DNA of 64,000 nt from Microlunatus sagamiharensis. Its GTDB lineage: Bacteria; Actinomycetota; Actinomycetes; Propionibacteriales; Propionibacteriaceae. The stretch lies in the NCBI RefSeq assembly GCF_900105785.1, contig NZ_LT629799.1:930001-994000 (forward strand), in the 5' to 3' direction. Made by a program: the position numbers and the translations under genes. Of the stretch, positions 38,421 through 49,072 are shown one piece after another. The notes under the pieces were generated by a model that was given only the letters and a program-made list of their open reading frames with translations, was not told the DNA's origin and ran no database searches. Within the stretch, counting starts at the first letter, position 1. Each line of letters begins with the position of its first letter.

Positions 38421-39625
38421 CCCCCGCGCCCGCGCTGCGCGCCGACGTCGTCACGATCTTCCCGGACTACCTCGCCCCGCTGCGGCTGTCCCTCATCGGC
38501 CGGGCGGCCCGGACCGGCATCCTCGACCTGGCCGTGCACGACCTGCGCACCTGGACCCACGACCGGCACCGGACCGTCGACGACACCCCGTACGGCGGCG
38601 GCGCCGGCATGGTGATGAAGCCCGAGCCCTGGGGCGAGGCGCTCGACGCGCTGGTCCCGGCCGGTGCGGACCCGAGGCCGCGCCTCGTGGTGCCGACCCC
38701 CTCCGGGAGGCCGTTCACCCAGGCGGTGGCCGTCGAGCTCGCCGCCGAGCCGCACCTCGTCTTCGCCTGCGGGCGCTACGAGGGGATCGACTCCCGCGTC
38801 GCCGCGGACGCCGCGACACGGATGCGGGTCGACGAGGTGAGCATCGGCGACTACGTGCTCAACGGGGGCGAGGTCGCGGTCCTGGTCATGCTCGAGGCGG
38901 TCGTCCGGCTGCTGCCCGGCGTCGTGGGCAACCCGGCCTCGCTGACCGAGGAGTCCCACGCGGCGGAGCACGACGGGCTGCTCGAGGGACCGGTCTTCAC
39001 CAAGCCGACCTCCTGGCGCGGTCTGGACGTGCCCCCGGTGCTGCTCTCCGGCGACCACGGCGCGATCGCGCGCTGGCGCCGCGAGCAGGCGCTCGAGCGC
39101 ACCCGCCGCGTACGCCCGGAGCTGGCGCCGGCACCCCTGGAGGGGCGCGGGCTCGAGGGACTGACCGTCTCCACCGCCACCCCGGCCGACGCGGGAGAGA
39201 TCCTCACGCTGCAGCGGGCGGCCTTCGTCGCCGAGGCCCGGATCAACGACTCCCTCGAGCTGCCCCCGCTCACCCAGACCCTCGAGGAGCTCGCCGCCTC
39301 GCTCCTGACGTCCGACACCGTCCTCGTCGTCCGGCAGGGGACGCGCATCGTGGCCACCGCGCGCGTGGCCGACCGCGCCGACGGCACCTGGTGGGTGAGC
39401 CGGCTGATGGTCGCGCCCGACCAGCAGGGCCGGGGCCTCGGCTCGGCGCTGCTGCGCCGGCTGCTCGAGGCGGTGCCACCCGGCGCCGCGGCGGAGCTCC
39501 TCACCGGTGCCGCGAGCCGACGGAACCTCGCCCTCTACCGACGCTTCGGCTTCCGCGTCGTCTCCGAGGGCGTCGACGAGGCCGGGGTCCCGGTCGTGAC
39601 GCTGCGCCGGGAGCCGAAGGCCTGA
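38417..39625 (+). CDS. trmD: TrmD tRNA (guanine-37-N1)-methyltransferase fused to a GNAT domain
   Basis: The first about 235 residues are TrmD, which methylates G37 of t[30 protein letters not shown], the trefoil-knot SAM segment [10 protein letters not shown] and [11 protein letters not shown] are all present. Residues from about 248 to 402 are a separate acetyltransferase domain ([16 protein letters not shown], then acetyl-CoA motif [11 protein letters not shown] at about 336-346, then [14 protein letters not shown]). There is no stop or frameshift between them. A plain TrmD is about 240 aa. It is the last gene of the rpsP operon. The acetylation target is unknown. Confidence 0.93.
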   Translation: MTPAPALRADVVTIFPDYLAPLRLSLIGRAARTGILDLAVHDLRTWTHDRHRTVDDTPYGGGAGMVMKPEPWGEALDALVPAGADPRPRLVVPTPSGRPFTQAVAVELAAEPHLVFACGRYEGIDSRVAADAATRMRVDEVSIGDYVLNGGEVAVLVMLEAVVRLLPGVVGNPASLTEESHAAEHDGLLEGPVFTKPTSWRGLDVPPVLLSGDHGAIARWRREQALERTRRVRPELAPAPLEGRGLEGLTVSTATPADAGEILTLQRAAFVAEARINDSLELPPLTQTLEELAASLLTSDTVLVVRQGTRIVATARVADRADGTWWVSRLMVAPDQQGRGLGSALLRRLLEAVPPGAAAELLTGAASRRNLALYRRFGFRVVSEGVDEAGVPVVTLRREPKA

Positions 39626-39652
39626 GCCGGCGCCGGCCGGCGGGTCGGCTCA
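39623..39652. terminator. Shared convergent terminator embedding both stop codons
   Basis: TGAGCCG (39623-39629) pairs with CGGCTCA (39646-39652), and inside it CGCCG pairs with CGGCG. The outer ends are the trmD stop (TGA) and the complement of the stop of the opposing GDSL gene. Confidence 0.6.
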
Positions 39653-40531
39653 GTGCTCCTCGTACGCCTCGAGGACCGCGCGGCTGATCAACGCCGTCCC
39701 CGCCGCGTCCGGGTGGTCCCCGTCGTCGGCGAGCAGGCCGGTCGGGTCGTCGCTCCCGTCGCCCTTGAAGGGTGCGTAGAGGTCGACGAGCGTCGCCCGG
39801 TGCGCCGAGGCCACGGCGGTGATCGCCGCGTTCGCCTGTCGGGTGACCGTGTCGCTCCAGGCCAGGTAGCCCGAGCGCTCGGCGTGGCGCGCCACGTCAC
39901 CGTCGGTGAAGACGTTCCAGTAGGTCGTGACCAGCACCCGGGCGTGGCCGTGGTCCAGCGTCTGCACGCGGTCCAGCACCCGGCCGAGGTCGGTCTGCAT
40001 CTGCGCGACCTGGGGGTCGTAGCAGGAGGCGTCGCAGGACCCTTCGCGGAAGGAGTCGAGCGCGGGCGCGAGGTCGTTGGCGCCCATGGTGATGACCACG
40101 ACGTCCGCGCCGGCGACGTCGTCCTGCAGGTCGCGGTCGTCGTCGCCGGTGCCCTCGAGCTCGTCGGCCAGCCCGTCGCTGGTCGACCCGGCCTCGCCGT
40201 CGTTCGTCGCGTGCACCCTGATGTCGTCCTGCTTCGCCAGCAGGTGCGCGAAGCCGGTGACGTAGTCGTCGCAGTCGCAGTGGTAGCCCGAGGTGACCGA
40301 GTCGCCGAGGCCCACGACCCGCAGCGTCGAGCCGGGGGAGGGCGAGGGGCGCGCCGGCGACGCCGACGAGACGGATGGTGCGGCGGCAGCCGGGGCCGCG
40401 GGTGTGCTCGACGCCGCGCCCGAGGGTGAGGCAGCACCCGACCCGGACGACGAGGCCTCGGCGGTCCCGCAGCCCGCCGTCACCAGGAGGGCGGCCACGA
40501 CGGCCCCGGTCCGCATCCGCCAGCTACCCAC
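39650..40531 (-). CDS. Secreted GDSL/SGNH-hydrolase lipoprotein
   Basis: A 293-aa lipoprotein esterase or lipase. The signal has Arg residues, a hydrophobic stretch and lipobox VTAGC with lipidated Cys21. A Ser/Ala/Pro-rich linker of about 50 residues follows, then the SGNH fold: GLGDSVTSGYH (nucleophile block I), GANDLAPA (block III) and DGDHPDAAG with the catalytic Asp/His. GTG 40531 is preferred because TACGCT lies 7 nt upstream. ATG 40516 is an alternative with a shorter N-terminus. It converges with trmD. Confidence 0.87.
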   Translation of the reverse strand: MGSWRMRTGAVVAALLVTAGCGTAEASSSGSGAASPSGAASSTPAAPAAAAPSVSSASPARPSPSPGSTLRVVGLGDSVTSGYHCDCDDYVTGFAHLLAKQDDIRVHATNDGEAGSTSDGLADELEGTGDDDRDLQDDVAGADVVVITMGANDLAPALDSFREGSCDASCYDPQVAQMQTDLGRVLDRVQTLDHGHARVLVTTYWNVFTDGDVARHAERSGYLAWSDTVTRQANAAITAVASAHRATLVDLYAPFKGDGSDDPTGLLADDGDHPDAAGTALISRAVLEAYEEH

Positions 40532-40703
40532 GTCCGGGAGCGTAGGCAGGCCTGCTGTGCGCACCATGTGGACCGGCGCAGGAGGTCGACGAGCCCCCGG
40601 AGGGCGAGCGTCGCGGACGGGGACCGGCGGATGCGGGTGCATACGTGACGAATGACACCAGTGAGGGCACTGGCCTTACTCGCGCCTCGTGGGGCCCTCC
40701 CCG

Positions 40704-40709
40704 TATCGT
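40704..40709 (+). promoter_or_regulatory. -10 element of leaderless sdhC
   Basis: TATCGT, then GGCGGG (6 nt), then GTG 40716. It probably drives the whole sdhCAB operon. Confidence 0.55.
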
Positions 40710-40715
40710 GGCGGG

Positions 40716-41426
40716 GTGGCAACAACGACGCTGACCACGTCGCAACGTGCGGCGCGGTCCACGGTCGCGCTCAAGGCCTTGATGGCCGTCAGCGGGATCA
40801 TCCTCATCGGTTACCTCCTCGCGCACATGTACGGCAACCTCAAGGTGTTCGCCGGACAGGCGGCCTTCGACGAGTACGCGCACCACCTGCGCACCATCGG
40901 CGAGCCGGTGCTGCCCCACACGGGGCTGCTCTGGGTCATCCGCGTGGTGCTGCTGGTCGCGGTCGTCGCCCACGCGTACGCGGCCTTCAAGCTCTGGAAG
41001 CGCAACCACCACGGCCGGGGCGGCGCCAAGCGCTACCACGCGCCGCGGGCGGCCCGCGGCGTCCAGCGCTCGTACAGCTCGTTCACGCTGCGCTGGGGCG
41101 GCATCATCATCGCCCTCTTCGTCATCTTCCACCTGCTGAACTTCACCTGGCAGGTGATCAACCCCGGCGGCGCCTCCGACAGCCCCTACCAGCGGGTGGT
41201 CAACGGCTTCAGCGTCTGGTGGCTGGTCGCGGTCTACACGATCGCCATGCTCGCCGTGGGCTTCCACCTGCGGCACGGCACCTGGAGCGCGCTGACCACG
41301 CTCGGCGCGAACACCTCGACGGTGGCCCGCCACCGCCTGAACCTCATCGCGTACGCCGTCGCCGGCGTCGTCACGGTGGGCTTCCTTCTTCCTCCCTTCT
41401 CCATCCTGGTCGGGCTGGTCAGGTGA
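40716..41426 (+). CDS. sdhC: Succinate dehydrogenase cytochrome b subunit
   Basis: A 236-aa membrane anchor with five predicted helices (about 19-38, 67-92, 122-143, 165-187, 208-232). Candidate haem-ligating histidines are in HMYGNLK, HAYAAFK, HLLNFTW and HLRHGTW. This is the single-subunit cytochrome b558-type anchor, which explains the absence of sdhD. GTG 40716 is leaderless. sdhA follows after 46 bp. Confidence 0.93.
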   Translation: MATTTLTTSQRAARSTVALKALMAVSGIILIGYLLAHMYGNLKVFAGQAAFDEYAHHLRTIGEPVLPHTGLLWVIRVVLLVAVVAHAYAAFKLWKRNHHGRGGAKRYHAPRAARGVQRSYSSFTLRWGGIIIALFVIFHLLNFTWQVINPGGASDSPYQRVVNGFSVWWLVAVYTIAMLAVGFHLRHGTWSALTTLGANTSTVARHRLNLIAYAVAGVVTVGFLLPPFSILVGLVR

Positions 41427-41472
41427 CGTCACTGACCGTCCGTCCGGACCCCGAAAGGACCCGGGTGACCCG

Positions 41473-43524
<2,052 letters not shown>

Positions 43525-43617
43525 GACTCCCGTGCCCCGCGGCAGCGCGAGGCATCACGCCCGGGGCGACCACCTCGGGCACGTTCGACGCGCACCAGGC
43601 GCGAAGGAGATGTGTCA

Positions 43618-44364
43618 GTGAAGATCACGGTTCGTGTGTGGCGTCAGGACGGCCCCGAGGCCGAGGGCAGGATGGTGCCCTACGAGGTCGACGAGGTCAG
43701 CGAGCACATGAGCTTCCTCGAGATGCTCGACGTGCTCAACGAGCGGCTCACCATGCAGGGCGAGGAGCCGATCACCTTCGACCACGACTGCCGCGAGGGC
43801 ATCTGCGGCAGCTGCGACCTGGTGATCGACGGCGTGCCCCACGGCCCGCAGCAGACCACCACCTGCCAGCTGCACATGCGCAGCTTCTCCGACGGCGACA
43901 CGATCGACGTCGAGCCCTTCCGGGCCGGCCCGTTCCCGGTCATCAAGGACCTCATGGTCGACCGGAGCGCCTTCGACCGGATCATCCAGGCCGGCGGCTT
44001 CATCTCCGCGCCGACCGGGACGGCTCCCGACGCCCACGCCGCACCGATCCCCAAGAACGACGCCGACCACGCCTTCGACGCCGCCACCTGCATCGGCTGC
44101 GGCGCGTGCGTGGCGATCTGCCCGAACGGCTCCTCGATGCTCTTCACGGCGGCCAAGGTCACCCACCTGGGCCTCCTGCCGCAGGGCCAGCCGGAGCGCC
44201 GCTCGCGGGTCGTCGACATGATCAACCAGCAGGACGCCGAGGGCTTCGGCGGCTGCACCAACATCGGCGACTGCACGGCCGTCTGCCCCAAGGGCATCCC
44301 GTTCGAGACCATCAGCCGCCTGAACCGCGACCTGCTCGGCTCGCTGGCCCGCGGGCGCGACTGA
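43618..44364 (+). CDS. sdhB: Succinate dehydrogenase iron-sulfur subunit
   Basis: SdhB carries electrons from FAD to quinone through three clusters. The plant-type [2Fe-2S] motif is CREGICGSC (58-66) with CQLHM later. The C-terminal cluster motifs are [11 protein letters not shown] (about 158-168) and [20 protein letters not shown] at 43604-43609 is 8 nt from GTG 43618 but only 2 nt from an earlier in-frame GTG at 43612, so 43618 is preferred (248 aa). A region of 363 bp without genes follows. Confidence 0.95.
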   Translation: MKITVRVWRQDGPEAEGRMVPYEVDEVSEHMSFLEMLDVLNERLTMQGEEPITFDHDCREGICGSCDLVIDGVPHGPQQTTTCQLHMRSFSDGDTIDVEPFRAGPFPVIKDLMVDRSAFDRIIQAGGFISAPTGTAPDAHAAPIPKNDADHAFDAATCIGCGACVAICPNGSSMLFTAAKVTHLGLLPQGQPERRSRVVDMINQQDAEGFGGCTNIGDCTAVCPKGIPFETISRLNRDLLGSLARGRD

Positions 44365-44637
44365 GTTGTCTGCCTCCGCTTCGCTGCGGCGCTCATGACG
44401 CTCTGATCCGCCGTCTTCCTCCCTCCCGACGAGGCCGCTCGTCCGCTTGCCCGTACAGGTCTTGCGGCGGGCGGCGTCGTCGTCCGGTCGTCCAGACGGC
44501 GGCGCGTCACTCGGCGAGGGCCGAGTTCGCGTCGATCTACGCTCGGCGGCGATCCGCCAGTACCGACACCTGCGAGGATTTCGGTCCGCCTCCCGCGCTG
44601 TGGCAGACTTGCTCGCTGTTGCCCACGTCCCGCCACC
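44365..44637. other. Gene-free region between sdhB and the rplS leader
   Basis: No coding frame is supported here: a 94-codon frame near its right end has neither a ribosome-binding site nor protein-like composition. A weak CCGC/GCGG stem-loop just after sdhB and a GCCGAG/CTCGGC inverted pair (44520-44547) are visible. No convincing promoter was found. Together with the adjacent leader it makes the longest non-coding stretch in the window. Confidence 0.5.
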
Positions 44638-44711
44638 TGCCACAGGGGGAGAGCCGCGTGACGCCGGGCGGCCTGAATCCGAGCACGACACGAGCATGGT
44701 GACCTGTGGCA
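44638..44711 (+). promoter_or_regulatory. Structured leader upstream of rplS
   Basis: TGCCACAGG (44638-44646) and CCTGTGGCA (44703-44711) form a perfect 9-bp helix around 56 nt that contain a possible GCCGC/GCGGC hairpin. The right arm ends 5 nt before GAAGGA, the rplS ribosome-binding site. The position suggests an autoregulatory ribosomal-protein leader, but no known L19 leader consensus was matched. Confidence 0.45.
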
Positions 44712-44727
44712 CCGGCGAAGGAATGAC

Positions 44728-45078
44728 ATGAGCAAGCTGATCGACGAGCTCGACCGCGCCTCGCTGCGCACCGACGTCCCGGTCTTCCGCCCCGGCGACT
44801 CCGTCAAGGTGCACGTGAAGGTCGTCGAGGGCAACCGCTCCCGCGTGCAGGTCTTCGCCGGCGTCGTCATCTCCCGCTCCGGCGACGGGCTCCGCGAGTC
44901 CTTCACGGTCCGCAAGGTGAGCTTCGGCGTGGGTGTCGAGCGCACCTTCCCGGTGCACTCCCCGATCATCGACAAGGTCGAGATCGACCGCCGCGGCGAC
45001 GTGCGACGCGCCAAGCTCTACTACCTCCGTGGTCTGCGCGGCAAGGCTGCCAAGATCAAGGAGAAGCGCGACGCCTGA
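44728..45078 (+). CDS. rplS: 50S ribosomal protein L19
   Basis: A 116-aa protein at the 30S-50S interface. Family landmarks are [46 protein letters not shown] and the C-terminal [24 protein letters not shown] is 5 nt upstream of ATG 44728. A two-codon ATG-ACA-TGA frame at 44723 overlaps the start. lepB follows after 48 bp. Confidence 0.97.
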   Translation: MSKLIDELDRASLRTDVPVFRPGDSVKVHVKVVEGNRSRVQVFAGVVISRSGDGLRESFTVRKVSFGVGVERTFPVHSPIIDKVEIDRRGDVRRAKLYYLRGLRGKAAKIKEKRDA

Positions 45079-45126
45079 GGCCCACCCGGGCTCGGGCAGG
45101 ACCCACGGCGTGGCGGGACGGGATCG

Positions 45127-45903
45127 ATGACGAGCACGGAGCCGAAGACCGGACGCGAGGTCCGGGCCCACCACGTCGCGGGCCTGGTGTTCCTCAAGGA
45201 GCTCGTGTTCGTCGTCGTCGGCGCGATCATCGTCAGCTCGCTGCTGCGGGCGTTCGTCGGGCAGATGTTCATCATCCCGTCGGACTCGATGCAGAACACC
45301 CTGCTGCAGGGTGACCGCGTCGTCGTGCAGAAGATCACCGACTTCCACCGCGGCAACGTGGTGGTGTTCAAGGACCCGGCGGACTGGCTGGGCGACGAGC
45401 CGACCGAGGACCCGACGGTCAAGGACCGCATCCTCGAGTTCATCGGCGTCCCGACGGCCAGCTCGCCCGGTCACCTGATCAAGCGGGTGATCGGCATGCC
45501 CGGCGACACCGTGGTGTGCTGCGACGACTCGGGCCGGGTGACGGTCAACGGTCAGGCGCTGGACGAGACGTCGTACCTCTACACGGCGCCGGACGGGGTG
45601 CAGGTCGCCCCGTCGGACGTGAAGTTCACGGTGGTGGTCCCGCGCGACCGCATCTTCGTCATGGGCGACCACCGCGACCTGAGCGCCGACTCGCGCTGCC
45701 ACCTCTCCGACGTCTCGACCCAGGGACGCGGGCAGACGGCCTTCGTCCCGGTCTCCGACGTCGTCGGGCCGGCGTTCGCCATCGTGTCGCCGTTCGACCG
45801 GGCCACCCGGCTCCGCATCCCGGCGACGTTCGCCGACGTGCCCGCCCCCTCGGAGCCCGCACCCGAGCGGGGCGAGATCGAGCCTGCGGGCGTCAGCTGT
45901 TGA
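45127..45903 (+). CDS. lepB: Signal peptidase I
   Basis: Type I signal peptidase removing signal peptides of exported proteins. The 258-aa protein has one membrane helix (about 21-43), catalytic Ser54 in PSDSM, catalytic Lys119 in IKRVIGMPGD, and box E GDHRDLSADSR. A cysteine pair (VVCCDD) sits in the loop after the lysine. The stop overlaps the rnhB TTG (TTGA). Confidence 0.95.
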   Translation: MTSTEPKTGREVRAHHVAGLVFLKELVFVVVGAIIVSSLLRAFVGQMFIIPSDSMQNTLLQGDRVVVQKITDFHRGNVVVFKDPADWLGDEPTEDPTVKDRILEFIGVPTASSPGHLIKRVIGMPGDTVVCCDDSGRVTVNGQALDETSYLYTAPDGVQVAPSDVKFTVVVPRDRIFVMGDHRDLSADSRCHLSDVSTQGRGQTAFVPVSDVVGPAFAIVSPFDRATRLRIPATFADVPAPSEPAPERGEIEPAGVSC

Positions 45904-46643
45904 GCACGTCCACGGTGGGTCAGCTCGCCGGGGTCCCCGAGCCGGGCAGCATCAGGCTCCGGCGCGACAGCGGCCTGTACGGCTACGAGCGCGCGCTGCA
46001 CCGGGCCGGGCTCGACCCGGTGGCCGGGGCCGACGAGGCCGGGCGCGGCGCCTGCGCCGGCCCACTCGTCGCCGGAGCGGTGATCCTCGGCGAGACCAAG
46101 GCCCGGCGCATCGAGGGGCTGCGGGACTCCAAGCTCCTCACCGTGGCCGCCCGGGAGCGGCTCTACGACGAGATCATCCGTAAGGCCGTCTCCTGGTCGG
46201 TCGTCGCCGTGCCCCCCGAGGAGTGCGACCGCCTCGGCATGCACGTCGCCAACCTCGCAGCCCTGCGGCGGGCGCTCGTCCGCCTCGACGTGGCGCCCAC
46301 GTACGTCCTGACCGACGGCTTCAGCGTCGACGGTCTGGGCGTGCCCGGGCTCGCGGTGTGGAAGGGCGACCGCGTCGCGGCCTGCGTCGCCGCCGCCTCG
46401 ATCGTCGCCAAGGTCACGCGCGACCGGATCATGGCCGAGCTGCACGGCACCTACCCCGACTACGCCTTCGACGTCCACAAGGGCTACTGCACGCCGCTGC
46501 ACCAGGAGCGCCTCGACGCGTACGGGCCCTCGCCCACGCACCGGCGCCGGTTCGTCAACGTGCGGCGGGCGGCTAGGGTCGGTGAGGTCCTCGAGCAGGA
46601 CGACGGGCAGGAGCAGGACGAGCAGGGAGCCAGGGCCTCATGA
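45900..46643 (+). CDS. rnhB: Ribonuclease HII
   Basis: RNase HII removes ribonucleotides from RNA-DNA hybrids. The 247-aa protein has catalytic D45-E46 in GADEAGRGACAGP, the DSKLL segment, DGFSVDG and the late acidic residue in SIVAKVTRDR and YPDYAFDVHKGY. TTG 45900 overlaps the lepB stop; GTG 45915 is an alternative. The acidic Gln/Glu/Asp tail beyond residue 225 is family-atypical. It overlaps the next gene by 4 nt (ATGA). Confidence 0.93.
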   Translation: MSTSTVGQLAGVPEPGSIRLRRDSGLYGYERALHRAGLDPVAGADEAGRGACAGPLVAGAVILGETKARRIEGLRDSKLLTVAARERLYDEIIRKAVSWSVVAVPPEECDRLGMHVANLAALRRALVRLDVAPTYVLTDGFSVDGLGVPGLAVWKGDRVAACVAAASIVAKVTRDRIMAELHGTYPDYAFDVHKGYCTPLHQERLDAYGPSPTHRRRFVNVRRAARVGEVLEQDDGQEQDEQGARAS

Positions 46644-46960
46644 GCGCGGAAGACCTCGAGCAGTACGAGAGCGACCTGGAGCTCCAGCTCTACCGCGAGT
46701 ACAAGGACGTCGTCGGCATCTTCACCTACGCCGTCGAGACCGAGCGCCGCTTCTACCTCTGCAACGCCGTCGACCTCAAGGTGCGCACCGAGGGCGGCGA
46801 CGTCTACTACGAGGTCTCCATGGGCGACGCCTGGGTCTGGGACATGTACCGCCCCGCCCGGTTCGTCAAGAGCGCCAAGGTGCTCACCTTCCGCGACGTC
46901 TCCATCGAGGAGATCGCGCACTCCGACCTCCAGGTCCCCAAGAGCGTCACCGGCGGCTGA
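46640..46960 (+). CDS. DUF2469-family protein
   Basis: A 106-aa protein of an actinobacteria-specific conserved family of unknown function, always found beside rnhB and yraN. It is compact, acidic and aromatic-rich, with EQYESDLELQLYREYKDVV, ETERRFYLCN and SMGDAWVWDMYRPARFV segments. It has no membrane helix. ATG 46640 overlaps rnhB. Confidence 0.93.
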   Translation: MSAEDLEQYESDLELQLYREYKDVVGIFTYAVETERRFYLCNAVDLKVRTEGGDVYYEVSMGDAWVWDMYRPARFVKSAKVLTFRDVSIEEIAHSDLQVPKSVTGG

Positions 46961-47006
46961 CCCTGGCGCTGCGCCCGTCCCTGCTCCGCCTGACTCGCGC
47001 GCCTGA

Positions 47007-47031
47007 GCGCACCTGCTCGGGGGACTTGCGC
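47007..47031. repeat. Possible third, shorter copy of the conserved-loop hairpin
   Basis: GCGCA/TGCGC, a 5-bp stem, encloses a loop that on the minus strand reads CCCCCGAGCAGG. That shares 12 nt with the copy at 9271 and 11 nt with the copy at 11518. The match is short and could be chance. It lies in the 190-bp gene-free stretch before yraN, where nothing else was recognised. Confidence 0.3.
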
Positions 47032-47150
47032 CTGCAGCGCAGTGCCGCTCGTCCACAGGTTCTCCTGCCCGACGGCCCGGCCGTCCACAGCACCTCCTCG
47101 ACACGACCCGTCACGGGCTCTGCCGACCATGCTCCCGCCGGAGGTGAGCC

Positions 47151-47525
47151 ATGGAGCAGGGACGACAGGCGGTCGGGCGGCGCGGGGAGGACCTCGCGGT
47201 CGCCGAGCTGCAGCGGCAGGGCATGGAGGTGCTGGCGCGCAACTGGCGCTGCGGCCGGATCGGCGAGGTCGACGTGGTCGCGCTCGACCGCACGGGCGCG
47301 GTGCCCACGGTCGTGGTGTGCGAGGTCAAGTGCCGTACGGGGCTGGGGTTCGGGCACCCGCTGGAGGCGATCACGTGGGCCAAGCTGCGCACGCTGCGCC
47401 AGCTGGCGGCGGAGTGGGTGCGTGACCACCCGACCGGACCCGTCCGGGTGCGCATCGACGCCATCGGCGTGGTGCTGCGGCCCGGGCACGACGCGCAGCT
47501 GACGCACGCGCGCGGGGTGGGCTGA
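47151..47525 (+). CDS. yraN: YraN / UPF0102-family nuclease-fold protein
   Basis: A 124-aa protein with the PD-(D/E)xK nuclease-like fold. RRGEDLAVAEL opens it, then E39 and D41 in GEVDVVALD, then the CEVKCRTG pair. The function is uncertain; it is conserved beside comM and dprA. ATG 47151 has GGAGG five nt upstream. The stop overlaps the comM ATG (TGATG). Confidence 0.93.
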   Translation: MEQGRQAVGRRGEDLAVAELQRQGMEVLARNWRCGRIGEVDVVALDRTGAVPTVVVCEVKCRTGLGFGHPLEAITWAKLRTLRQLAAEWVRDHPTGPVRVRIDAIGVVLRPGHDAQLTHARGVG

Positions 47526-49072
47526 TGCTCGCGAGCACGTGGTCGGTCGCCCTCGTCGGCGTGGAGGGCCGGATGGTCCAGGTCGAGGCCGACATCGGCG
47601 GCGGGCTGCCGCGCACGGTGCTGGTCGGTCTGCCCGACACCGCGCTGTACCAGTCGCGGGACCGGTGCAAGGCGGCCGTGACCAACTCCGGCCACACCTG
47701 GCCGGTCGCGCTGCTGACCATCAACCTGTCGCCGGCGACGCTGCCGAAGGCAGGCAGCCACTACGACCTGGCCATCGCGGCCGCGGTGCTCGCCGCCTCG
47801 GGCGTGATCCCCCTGGAGGCGCTCAGCCGGACGGCGCTGCTGGGAGAGCTCGGCCTCGACGGGCGCCTGCGTCCGGTTCCCGGCGTCCTGCCGGCGACGA
47901 TCGCGGCGGCGAGGGCCGGCTTCACCCGGGTCGTCGTGCCGCTGCGCCAGGCCGCCGAGGCGAGCCTGGTCGACGGCGTCGACGTCCTCGGGCTGGCGTC
48001 GCTCAGCCAGCTCGTGGCCGAGCTGCGCGGTGAACCGGTGCCGCTCGTCGACCCGGTCGAGCTCAGCGTGGTCGCTGCGCCTGGCGACCGGCTCGGCGCC
48101 CTCGACCTGGCCGACGTCGTCGGCCAGGAGGAGGCCAAGTGGGCGCTGGAGGTCGCGGCCGCCGGGCGGCACCACATGTTCCTGCACGGACCTCCGGGCG
48201 CGGGCAAGACGATGCTCGCGTGCCGGCTGCCCGGCCTGCTGCCCGACCTCGAGCCGGTCGACGCGCTCGAGGTGTCGGCGGTGCACTCGCTCGCCGGCTT
48301 CGACCTGAGCGGCGGGCTGGTCGCCCGACCGCCGTACGTCGACCCGCACCACTCGGCCAGCGTTGCGAGCATCGTCGGGGGCGGTCCCCGGGTCGCCCGC
48401 CCGGGAGCCATCTCGTGCGCCCACCGTGGCGTGCTCTTCCTGGACGAGGCCCCGGAGTTCGCACCGCAGGTCCTCGACGCGCTGCGGACCCCGCTCGAGT
48501 CGGGGACGGTGAGCATCGCCCGCAGCGAGCTCAACGCCCGGTTCCCGGCGGCGTTCCAGCTCGTCCTCGCGGCCAACCCCTGCCCGTGCGGCATGGCGGC
48601 CACACCCGGCGCCGAGTGCACCTGCGCCCCGGCGTCCGTGCGGCGCTACGCGGAGAAGATCTCCGGGCCGGTGCGCGACCGGGTCGACATCGTCCAGACC
48701 TTCCTGCCGCTACGACGCTCGCACCTGAGGGCGGGCTCGGACGGCGAGCCGTCGCTACGGGTCGCCGAGCGGGTGCGGGAGGCGCGGGGGCGGCAGCGGG
48801 CCCGCCTGGCCGGGACGCCGTGGAGGACGAACGGCGAGGTCCCCGGTCCGCACCTGCGTCGCCACCTGCCGCCGCCGCACGGCGCGCAGCTGGCCTGGGA
48901 CGCCCTCGACCGCGGTCGGCTCAGCGCCCGGGGTGTCGACAAGGTGTTCCGCCTGGCCTGGACGGTCGCGGACCTGGCTGGTCGGGACCGGCCGAGCCGG
49001 GACGACACCGCGCTCGCGGTGGCCATGCGCCGCGGCGAGCAGCCCGGGACTCTCGCCCGGGAGGTCGGGTGA
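47525..49072 (+). CDS. comM: YifB/ComM magnesium-chelatase-like AAA ATPase
   Basis: A 515-aa AAA+ protein of the ComM family; in transformable bacteria ComM is a helicase promoting branch migration during integration. The N-terminal Lon-like domain has VGLPDTALYQSRDR and TINLSPATLPKAGSHYDLA. The AAA core has Walker A GPPGAGKT (about 222-229), Walker B GVLFLDEAPEF, and the Cys cluster CPCGMAATPGAECTC. It is coupled to yraN upstream and dprA downstream by overlapping codons. Confidence 0.95.
   Translation: MLASTWSVALVGVEGRMVQVEADIGGGLPRTVLVGLPDTALYQSRDRCKAAVTNSGHTWPVALLTINLSPATLPKAGSHYDLAIAAAVLAASGVIPLEALSRTALLGELGLDGRLRPVPGVLPATIAAARAGFTRVVVPLRQAAEASLVDGVDVLGLASLSQLVAELRGEPVPLVDPVELSVVAAPGDRLGALDLADVVGQEEAKWALEVAAAGRHHMFLHGPPGAGKTMLACRLPGLLPDLEPVDALEVSAVHSLAGFDLSGGLVARPPYVDPHHSASVASIVGGGPRVARPGAISCAHRGVLFLDEAPEFAPQVLDALRTPLESGTVSIARSELNARFPAAFQLVLAANPCPCGMAATPGAECTCAPASVRRYAEKISGPVRDRVDIVQTFLPLRRSHLRAGSDGEPSLRVAERVREARGRQRARLAGTPWRTNGEVPGPHLRRHLPPPHGAQLAWDALDRGRLSARGVDKVFRLAWTVADLAGRDRPSRDDTALAVAMRRGEQPGTLAREVG

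Noticed and set aside
43612-43617. GTG 43612 as the sdhB start
   Set aside because: It is only 2 nt from the ribosome-binding site AAGGAG, whereas GTG 43618 is at 8 nt and gives the usual SdhB N-terminus.
44447-44731. A 94-codon frame before rplS
   Set aside because: No start signal and no protein-like composition. It would overlap the structured rplS leader.
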